Source of the DNA: Gammaproteobacteria bacterium
GTDB lineage: Bacteria > Pseudomonadota > Gammaproteobacteria > Chromatiales > Sedimenticolaceae
Length of the DNA: 5,279 nucleotides
Reading direction: 5' to 3'
NCBI GenBank assembly: GCA_020445165.1
Contig: JAGRHE010000192.1
Coordinates: 1-5,279, forward strand
Shown: positions 1 through 5,279 of the stretch, one piece after another
Layout of the letters: each line of letters begins with the position of its first letter
Position numbering within the stretch: the first letter of the stretch is position 1
Translations under genes and position numbers: made by a program
Notes under the pieces: model-generated
Databases searched by the model: none
What the model was told of the DNA's origin: nothing
The model's input: the letters and a program-made list of their open reading frames with translations, nothing else

Positions 1-693
1 CGTCGCCCCATCTCGATCATGCGTGTGTCGCGCGACGGTGGCTGGGTGGACTTCCTGTACAAGGCCGTCGGTGAAGGCACGCGCCTGCTCGCACAACGCA
101 AGGCAGGCGAAACGATCAGCCTGCTCGGCCCGATCGGTGTGCCGTTCGCGGTAACGGCGAAGCGACCGCTACTGATCGGCGGCGGTGTCGGCATGCCGCC
201 GATGATCTTCCTGGCCGAGTCGCTGCGCAGGACAGACTCCGAACCGCTGGTGATTCTCGGCTCCGAGGTACCCTTCCCGTTCACCCCGCTACCGTCACAG
301 ATCATGCTGCCCGGCGTCGCCCCCGGAACGATCGCCGCGATGCCGCTGCTCGAGGACTGGGGCATCGCCAGCCGGCTGGCCAGCCTGCAGGGATATCCCG
401 GCTGCCATGACGGCTACGTGACCGATCTCGCGCGCCAGTGGCTCGACGGCCTGGATGCGCAGCAGCGCAGCGAGGTGACACTGTATGCCTGCGGGCCGCA
501 CCCGATGCTCGAAGCGGTGGTCAACCTGGCGCGCAACTACGGCCTGCCGGTGCAGGTGTCGCTCGAGGAATTCATGGCCTGCGCCGTCGGCGGCTGCGCC
601 GGTTGCGTGGTCGAGGTGGCGACGCCGTCAGGCCCGGCGATGAAACGCGTCTGCGTGGATGGCCCGGTGTTCGACGGTTACAGCGCATTCTGA
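1..693 (+). CDS. pyrK: Dihydroorotate dehydrogenase (class 1B) electron-transfer subunit PyrK, 5'-truncated
   Basis: This is the FAD and [2Fe-2S] subunit that passes electrons from the PyrD catalytic subunit to NAD+ during oxidation of dihydroorotate to orotate in pyrimidine synthesis, in the cytoplasm. The reading frame is open to the left edge, so the start lies outside; 230 codons are visible, and by comparison with relatives of about 250-290 residues only a few dozen N-terminal residues are missing. The ATG at 19 is internal, because the family's FAD-binding Arg-Pro-Ile-Ser motif is encoded before it at 4-15. Next come an LGPIG segment (about 124-138), the nucleotide-binding GGGVGMPP (178-201) and a CGPHPM motif (490-507). 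A C-terminal cysteine cluster has the cluster-ligand spacing C-x4-C-x2-C-x15-C (codons 580, 595, 604, 652) and is followed by VDGPVF. The ferredoxin-reductase-like fold is shared with other oxidoreductases, but this cysteine arrangement and the DGPVF ending point to PyrK. The partner pyrD is not in the window. Confidence 0.93.
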   Translation, partial: RRPISIMRVSRDGGWVDFLYKAVGEGTRLLAQRKAGETISLLGPIGVPFAVTAKRPLLIGGGVGMPPMIFLAESLRRTDSEPLVILGSEVPFPFTPLPSQIMLPGVAPGTIAAMPLLEDWGIASRLASLQGYPGCHDGYVTDLARQWLDGLDAQQRSEVTLYACGPHPMLEAVVNLARNYGLPVQVSLEEFMACAVGGCAGCVVEVATPSGPAMKRVCVDGPVFDGYSAF

Positions 694-710
694 TTTTTCG
701 CGCAGCCGGT

Positions 711-3425
711 TCAGGATGCGCATTGCTGTTCGCTGTCCTCGTCCCCATCCACTGCTGTTCGTTTGACCTGCGCCAGGATCCGCTCGAGCAACATCTCGCG
801 CATCAGCGGCTTGATCAGCTGGTCCTGCATCCCGGCATCCAATGAGGCCTCGAACGCGGCATTGGAACTGTCCGCTGTACAACCGAGCACCGGTACCCTG
901 CAGCCCGCTTCTCGCAGTCGGCGGGTGGCTGCGCGTCCGTCGACGCCCGACATCTGCACATCCATCAGAACAAGATCGATCGGCGCGGCGTACGCGTCGA
1001 GCACGCGGCTCACCGCCGACGCACCGTCGGACCGGGTCTCGACCGCAGCACCGTCGACGCGCAACAGGTGGGCCGTGACCTTGCGGTTGATCGCCACATC
1101 ATCGACCACCAGTATGCGCAACCCGGCCAGACAAGATGCCGTGCGATATGCCGCCGGCGGTGGTGCCGCGTCAGGCAGCCCACGATCTGCCGCCGGCAAC
1201 GGCAGACGCAACACAAATTCGCTGCCCCTCCCCGGTTGGCTGTCGACCTGGATATCACCGCCCATCACCTTGGCGAGTTGGTTGCTGATTGCCAGGCCAA
1301 GCCCGGAACCAAGGTGCTGCGTCGGCGCACCGGTCGGAACCTGGTAGAAGGGTCGGAACAGGCGCGGCAGCTCCACCGGACTCATGCCGACTCCGGTGTC
1401 ACGCACGTGGAAGCAGACCTGCCCCGGTTTGCGCACCACCTCGAGACTGACCATACCGGCTTCGGTGAAACGCACAGCATTCGCCAGCAGGTTGATCAGA
1501 ATCTGGCGCAGGCGCAGGGCATCGCCACGCACCGGCGAACTATCCGCGTGACGCGGCCGTGACACGAGCCGGAGCCCCTTGGCGTCGGCCTGTGGCCGGA
1601 CCATGCCAAGCGCCTGTTCGACGACGGTTGCGATATTGAAGACCTGCTCGTCGACTGTGACCTGTCCGGCTTCGAGCTTGGAGAGATCGAGCACATCATT
1701 GACCACCTGTACCAGGTGCCCGCCGGCAGCCAGGATCTCCCGGTAGCGGGCCACTGTCGCGGCGTCACCACCCTCCTGGACACCGATCTGGGCCAATCCG
1801 AGCACGGCGTTCATCGGTGTGCGGATTTCATGACTCATGCTGGCCGCGAAGCGACTTTTCTCATCCGCCCTCGCATGCGCGCGGTCGCGCTCGGCACTGA
1901 GTTCGCGGGTACGCTCGGCAACCTGCTCCTCGAGCCGGTCGGCGTGCTCGGCGAGCAGCCGCTGCACCAATCGCATCTCACTGACATCCTGCATCATGCC
2001 GAAGGCACGTAGTGTTCGCGTCCGGCCCGCGGCCTCGAATTGGGCCACCGCGTGCAGGTCGATGCTGACGCGGTCGATCTCGATGCGGAAAGCCACATCG
2101 AGCCTGCCGCCCGGTTCGCCGGCACGCCAGGCGCGCAGCAGCTTGGGCCGGTCTTCCGGATGCACGAAGGCAATGAACTCGGACCAGCTGCGCACGTGCG
2201 CCAGTACCGGGTGAATTTCCGCTGCGCCCTGACCGAATGCCAGGGCACCGCTGATCGGTTCACCACTCCAGCTCACGACACGCGCCATGCTCTGCACGAA
2301 CTGCAGGTTGCGACGGGTCTGCTTCAAGGCGCGTCGGGTCAATTGCAGACTCCTGTCTGCCGCGTGGATCCGGCTGGCAACGGTCGATACTGCCCGCGTG
2401 ACAACGTCGCCCCTGACCTGCTGCGATGACCTCGAACAGGCTGCGGGATAATGATCGCGCAGGCGAGCAACCGGCAGCTGGGCGAGCTGTGGCAGGGCCG
2501 ACATTACACCGCGCCAGCGCTGCAGGGGCACCCAGAGCAAGGCAAGCAGCAGCATGCCCCCGGCAATCAACATGAGCGCGACCAGCAGCCAATGGCGCTG
2601 GTTGCCGTCGCCCAGTCCCCGGATCCAAGCGGAGTCTTCACCGAGCAGCACGATGCGCACTTGCGAAGATGTGGACAGCAGCGGCAAGTCCGCCATTTCC
2701 GAGACATGCGTAGTGCCATGCAGCACACGGCCGACATCGGCAGGACCTGCCTGGAACGCGGACGGCGGCGACGGCAGCGCGAATTCACTGCCAGCGGCAG
2801 TTGCTCCCAGCACTGCTATCGGCAAGCCGGTCAAGCGCACGAAGCGTTGCAGGCTGTGATCGAGCCGATACTCGAACACGACGATCCAACCACCGCCAGC
2901 GGACCGAAGCACCGCACGCTGCACGCAGACGGGGCGGCAATCGATCGCGTGAACCCCGGCGGCGGGAAACGCGGTCGGTTGGTGCATGCTGCCAATCGGG
3001 TCATCGACCGACCAGGATGCCAGCGGCTGCTGCGGCCATGCCGGGTGCCATACCTGCAGGCTGCGCAAACCCCAGGCAGCGTGAAGACCGGCACCCAGCT
3101 GTTCGACGATCTGCTGCATCCCCTGCCGCACTGTTGGCGTGTCGCCGGGCGCGCCCGGATCGTTCACTCCCGGCAGTGCCGCGAGTGCGACGGCCCGAAA
3201 CGCATCCAGTGGCCGCTGCAGCTCCAGGGTCCACGCCTGCAACAGGTGTTCATGCGCGAGTTGTCGCTGATGCTGCAACTCGCGCATCGAAAGCAACAGG
3301 ATCAGCACCGAGGTGGCAAGGCCGGCCAGCAAGGCCAGGACTGTCGGGCGGGACAGGCGCGCGCCGATCACGGCGTCCCGTCGCACGATGTTGACGAGAA
3401 CCGCTGCCGGAGGCATCGATTGCAT
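711..3425 (-). CDS. Membrane-bound hybrid sensor histidine kinase (PAS-HisKA-HATPase-REC)
   Basis: A 904-residue inner-membrane kinase that should sense a signal, autophosphorylate on histidine and pass phosphate to its own receiver. A basic N-terminus precedes TM1 (about 28-46). A presumed periplasmic domain (about 50-278) matches no family I recognise. TM2 is about 279-300, followed by a HAMP-like linker (about 300-370) and a PAS domain (about 373-485, with a VHPEDR segment at 421-426). A coiled coil (about 487-522) leads to HisKA with SHEIRTPMN and phosphoacceptor His532. The HATPase domain (about 635-742) has N-box Asn649, DTGVGM (676-681), FRPF (690-693) and GSGLGL (706-711). The receiver (about 769-887) has the Asp775/Asp776 pocket, phosphoacceptor Asp822, Thr850 and Lys872. 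All catalytic residues are present, so it should be active. No Hpt domain or DNA-binding output is attached, so a separate partner is expected. The ATG at 3425 is chosen because an in-frame TAA lies six codons upstream; Met4 is an alternative, and neither has a clear ribosome-binding site. The signal and target are unknown. Phosphorelays of this type are widespread. Confidence 0.96.
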   Translation of the reverse strand: MQSMPPAAVLVNIVRRDAVIGARLSRPTVLALLAGLATSVLILLLSMRELQHQRQLAHEHLLQAWTLELQRPLDAFRAVALAALPGVNDPGAPGDTPTVRQGMQQIVEQLGAGLHAAWGLRSLQVWHPAWPQQPLASWSVDDPIGSMHQPTAFPAAGVHAIDCRPVCVQRAVLRSAGGGWIVVFEYRLDHSLQRFVRLTGLPIAVLGATAAGSEFALPSPPSAFQAGPADVGRVLHGTTHVSEMADLPLLSTSSQVRIVLLGEDSAWIRGLGDGNQRHWLLVALMLIAGGMLLLALLWVPLQRWRGVMSALPQLAQLPVARLRDHYPAACSRSSQQVRGDVVTRAVSTVASRIHAADRSLQLTRRALKQTRRNLQFVQSMARVVSWSGEPISGALAFGQGAAEIHPVLAHVRSWSEFIAFVHPEDRPKLLRAWRAGEPGGRLDVAFRIEIDRVSIDLHAVAQFEAAGRTRTLRAFGMMQDVSEMRLVQRLLAEHADRLEEQVAERTRELSAERDRAHARADEKSRFAASMSHEIRTPMNAVLGLAQIGVQEGGDAATVARYREILAAGGHLVQVVNDVLDLSKLEAGQVTVDEQVFNIATVVEQALGMVRPQADAKGLRLVSRPRHADSSPVRGDALRLRQILINLLANAVRFTEAGMVSLEVVRKPGQVCFHVRDTGVGMSPVELPRLFRPFYQVPTGAPTQHLGSGLGLAISNQLAKVMGGDIQVDSQPGRGSEFVLRLPLPAADRGLPDAAPPPAAYRTASCLAGLRILVVDDVAINRKVTAHLLRVDGAAVETRSDGASAVSRVLDAYAAPIDLVLMDVQMSGVDGRAATRRLREAGCRVPVLGCTADSSNAAFEASLDAGMQDQLIKPLMREMLLERILAQVKRTAVDGDEDSEQQCAS

Positions 3426-3540
3426 CGTTCGCCCGGTTGATTACCACATCCGACATACCAGGGAAGCACACGCGCCGATGCCGGACCGGGCGTCACGGCA
3501 ATATCGAGCAGGTGCAGGTGATTCACGACGTTTCATCCCT

Positions 3541-3568
3541 AAAAACGGCCTGCCGACAGCAGGCGGCC
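3541..3568 (-). terminator. Rho-independent terminator downstream of pilU
   Basis: Read on the - strand, a perfect 6-bp GC-rich stem (GCCTGC, loop TGTCG, GCAGGC; arms at 3559-3564 and 3548-3553) is followed after two bases by five Ts (3545-3541). Flanking GGCC bases could extend the stem across a small bulge. It lies about 100 bases past the pilU stop and about 115 bases before the kinase start, so it should end pilT-pilU transcription. No similar structure serves the + strand, because the T-run is only on the - strand side. The rest of the 3426-3667 gap shows no gene. I found no -35/-10 pair there that stands out, although the kinase presumably needs its own promoter in 3426-3540. Confidence 0.7.
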
Positions 3569-3653
3569 AGATTCGAAGACGCGCCGCTTCCCGCAGCGCG
3601 AAGTCAGGATGTTAGCAGAAGAGATCGGCCGCGGACGCGACCGTCAGGAACGC

Positions 3654-3681
3654 GGTTCACACGTTGTTCACTCGCTGAACC
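3654..3681. repeat. Inverted repeat across the pilU stop codon
   Basis: GGTTCA at 3654-3659 pairs perfectly with TGAACC at 3676-3681 around a 16-base loop that contains the pilU stop (3668-3670). It could form a weak hairpin at the end of the pilU message. There is no T-run after it, so it is not a terminator by itself, and chance is a reasonable explanation. Confidence 0.3.
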
Positions 3682-4780
3682 CAAGGCGATTGGCACTGCG
3701 CGACAGGGCATTCGGACTGGAGTCGCCCAGCTTGATCATCAGGCGCACCTCGTTGGCCGAATCGGCATGATGCAGCGCGTCTTCCTGCGTGATCTCACCA
3801 CGCCGGAAGGCATCGTACAGGGCCTGGTCGAAGGTGATCATGCCGTGCTCGGTCGAGCGCTTCATCAACTCCTTGAGCTTGTGCACCTCGCCCTTGAGGA
3901 TCAGGTCCGAGACCAGTGGCGTGTTCAGCAGGATCTCCATGATCGCGCGCCGACCGTTGCCATCCGGTCGCCTGACCAGCTGCTGCGCGATGATGCCACG
4001 CAGGTTCAGTGACAGGTCCATCAGGATCTGGTCGTGCTGTTCCTCGGGATAAAAATGCAGAATGCGATCGAGTGCCTGGTTGGCATTGTTCGCATGCAGC
4101 GTGGTCAGCACCAGGTGACCGGTCTCGGCAAAGGTGATCGCGTGCTCCATGGCCTCACGGGTGCGGATCTCGCCGATCAGTATGACGTCCGGCGCCTGGC
4201 GCAGGGTGTTGCGCAGCGCAACCTCGTACGACTCGGTGTCGATGCCGACCTCGCGCTGGGTGACGATGCAGCCGGCATGGTTGTGGATGAACTCGATCGG
4301 GTCCTCGATGCTGATGATGTGCCCGGTGCTGTTGTGGTTGCGATAACCCACCATCGCCGCCAGCGAGGTCGACTTGCCGGTGCCGGTCGCACCGACGAAA
4401 AACACGATGCCGCGGTTGGCCATCGCCAGGTCGTGCAGGGTATGCGGCAGGCCCAGTTCCTCGAAGCTCGGTATGCGGGTCTCGATCCGGCGCAGGACCA
4501 TGCCAACGCAGTCGCGCTGAACGAAGGCACTGACCCGGAAGCGGCCGATGTTCTTGGCCGTGAAAGCGAAGTTGCATTCCTTGGTGTGCAGAAACTCGTC
4601 GCGCTGCTCCGGCGTCATCAGCGACATCGTAAGCTCGCGGGTCTGCGCGGCATCCAGGCGGGTCTTGGCGACCGGCTGGATCCGGCCGTGCACCTTGATG
4701 CTCGGCGGCATGTCGGCCGTCACGAACAGGTCGGAGGCCTTTTTCTGGACCATGATGTCCAGGATGTCGTTGAAATCCAT
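3668..4780 (-). CDS. pilU: Type IV pilus retraction ATPase accessory PilU
   Basis: A 370-residue cytoplasmic hexameric ATPase of the GspE/PilT family, acting at the base of the type IV pilus. In known systems PilU supports PilT-driven retraction (twitching, DNA uptake, surface sensing) and generally cannot replace PilT. An N-terminal PAS-like domain of the family (residues 1 to about 100) precedes the RecA-like ATPase domain. The Walker A motif GATGTGKST is at 130-138 with Lys136; the Asp-box ISIEDPIE at 156-163; the Walker B ILIGEIR at 200-206 with Glu204; the His-box at 220-233 with His222 and His229. It is PilU rather than PilT because the C-terminal AIRNLIRE motif is replaced by a LLNTPLVSDLILKGEVHKL segment and the protein ends in a PilU-like LMIKL followed by a short tail. 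The start is the ATG at 4780, giving the usual MDFNDILDIM opening with GGAG eight bases upstream. The frame extends to a TTG at 4822, but that would add 14 residues unlike the family. It follows pilT by 120 bases and is probably co-transcribed with it. Confidence 0.96.
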   Translation of the reverse strand: MDFNDILDIMVQKKASDLFVTADMPPSIKVHGRIQPVAKTRLDAAQTRELTMSLMTPEQRDEFLHTKECNFAFTAKNIGRFRVSAFVQRDCVGMVLRRIETRIPSFEELGLPHTLHDLAMANRGIVFFVGATGTGKSTSLAAMVGYRNHNSTGHIISIEDPIEFIHNHAGCIVTQREVGIDTESYEVALRNTLRQAPDVILIGEIRTREAMEHAITFAETGHLVLTTLHANNANQALDRILHFYPEEQHDQILMDLSLNLRGIIAQQLVRRPDGNGRRAIMEILLNTPLVSDLILKGEVHKLKELMKRSTEHGMITFDQALYDAFRRGEITQEDALHHADSANEVRLMIKLGDSSPNALSRSANRLGFSE

Positions 4781-4788
4781 GCGCTTCG

Positions 4789-4792
4789 CTCC
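4789..4792 (-). promoter_or_regulatory. Ribosome-binding site of pilU
   Basis: On the - strand GGAG sits eight bases before the ATG whose first base is at 4780. It decides the pilU start in favour of this ATG over the upstream in-frame TTG at 4822, and the N-terminus it gives matches PilU proteins. Confidence 0.6.
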
Positions 4793-4798
4793 GTAGAC

Positions 4799-4817
4799 AG
4801 CCGGTAGCCGGTCGACC
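4799..4817. repeat. Tandem heptamer plus palindrome in the pilU leader
   Basis: AGCCGGT occurs twice in direct tandem (4799-4805 and 4806-4812) and its end overlaps the 8-base palindrome GGTCGACC (4810-4817). The group lies 19-37 bases upstream of the pilU ATG, just before its ribosome-binding site. It could be a small regulatory element or RNA structure affecting pilU, but such short GC-rich repeats also arise by chance. Confidence 0.3.
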
Positions 4818-4900
4818 TTCAATAGCGAAAGAGACCATAAACGACGGGCGGCGTCTAGCGGACCGACGAGACCCCGGGAATCGCAGAATCCTCATCCAGG

Positions 4901-5279
4901 CTAGCTCGCGAACAGATCCTTGTTGACCGCACGGGCCGTTGCGTCCTGCTTCGAGATCATGCCCCTGCGCAGCTTGTCCTGCATGTCCTGGTCGAGCGTC
5001 TGCATGCCGTGTGCCTGACCGGTCTGGATCGCCGAGTACATCTGCGCAACCTTGTCCTCGCGGATCAGGTTACGGATCGCCGGGGTGCCGACCATGATCT
5101 CGTGGCAGGCGACCCGGCCGCCGCCGGTACGCTTGAGCAGGGTCTGCGAGATGACCGCACGCAGCGATTCGGACAGCATCGAGCGCACCATCGCCTTCTC
5201 GCCGGACGGGAAGACGTCGACGATACGGTCGATGGTCTTGGCGGCGGAACTGGTGTGCAGGGTACCGAATACCAGGTGA
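4901..5279 (-). CDS. pilT: Type IV pilus retraction ATPase PilT, C-terminal part (start beyond right edge)
   Basis: PilT is the main motor that depolymerises the type IV pilus and so drives twitching motility. Only the last 125 residues are in the window; the frame is open to the right edge and ends at TAG (4901-4903). The visible part starts inside the His-box (HLVFGTLHTSSA, 5243-5278) and continues through IDRIVDVFP and the MLSESLRAVISQ segment. The PilT signature AIRNLIRE is encoded at 5057-5080; in the known protein this helix is needed for retraction. It is followed by the VAQMYSAIQTG and GMQTLDQ stretch typical of PilT. The ATG at 5191 is internal, because conserved PilT sequence continues upstream of it. 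The Walker A and B motifs lie outside the window. It is the upstream partner of pilU, in the same direction, with 120 bases between them. No intrinsic terminator is visible in that gap, which fits one transcript. Confidence 0.96.
   Translation of the reverse strand, partial: HLVFGTLHTSSAAKTIDRIVDVFPSGEKAMVRSMLSESLRAVISQTLLKRTGGGRVACHEIMVGTPAIRNLIREDKVAQMYSAIQTGQAHGMQTLDQDMQDKLRRGMISKQDATARAVNKDLFAS

Noticed and set aside
700..721. Hairpin GCGCA/TGCGC between pyrK and the kinase gene, considered as a terminator
   Set aside because: It has only five pairs and a 12-base loop, and the T-run (694-698) lies upstream on the + strand and reads as As on the - strand.
2451..3440. Long + strand open frame (329 codons) opposite the kinase N-terminal half
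   Set aside because: It lies wholly antisense to a gene with clear membrane and PAS segments, its translation is rich in Arg, Gln and His with no recognisable motif, and such frames are common opposite GC-rich genes.
3509..3520. Tandem CAGGTG repeat upstream of the kinase gene
   Set aside because: Two copies of a 6-base word are not enough to claim an operator.
3441..3536. Small 31-codon frame on the - strand between the terminator and the kinase (ATG at 3536, TAA at 3441-3443)
   Set aside because: It starts immediately after the terminator T-run with no spacing for a ribosome-binding site and has an unremarkable Arg- and Cys-containing sequence, so a leader peptide is not supported.
3426..3540. 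Candidate kinase promoters, for example CTTCCC-17-TAATCA on the - strand
   Set aside because: The matches to the sigma-70 consensus are too poor (two of six in the -10 box) to separate from chance.
4034..4807. Long + strand open frame (257 codons) opposite pilU
   Set aside because: It is antisense to the strongly conserved PilU ATPase domain and has no family resemblance; it reflects GC-rich codon bias.
4780..4822. Upstream start of pilU at TTG 4822
   Set aside because: The 14 extra residues do not resemble PilU N-termini, whereas the ATG at 4780 has GGAG at a good distance and gives the family's usual opening.

Overview
The window is GC-rich chromosomal DNA with dense, conventional bacterial genes. 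The PilT/PilU pair and the hybrid sensor kinase suggest a gammaproteobacterium or close relative with type IV pili. This assignment is an inference from recalled family resemblance; no search was run.

Layout. The left edge (1-693, + strand) carries the 3' part of pyrK, the iron-sulfur/flavin electron-transfer subunit of a class 1B dihydroorotate dehydrogenase. It meets tail to tail, with only 17 bases between the stop codons, a large gene on the - strand (711-3425). That gene encodes a membrane-bound hybrid sensor histidine kinase: two transmembrane segments around an unrecognised periplasmic domain, a HAMP-like linker, PAS, HisKA, HATPase and a C-terminal receiver. A 242-base gap follows (3426-3667). 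It contains a good intrinsic terminator for the gene to its right and no promoter that I can defend. Next, on the same - strand, come pilU (3668-4780) and, after a 120-base gap, the C-terminal third of pilT (4901 to the right edge).

How the genes relate. pilT and pilU are the standard retraction-ATPase pair of type IV pili and read pilT then pilU. The terminator after pilU suggests the kinase is transcribed separately although it lies downstream in the same orientation. Pilus control is a possible role for the kinase, but only its position supports that. PyrK belongs to pyrimidine synthesis and is transcribed toward the kinase.

No mobile element, CRISPR array, tRNA or rRNA is visible, and nothing looks like an undescribed system. 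The least explained element is the sensory domain of the kinase, together with its unknown phosphorelay partner.
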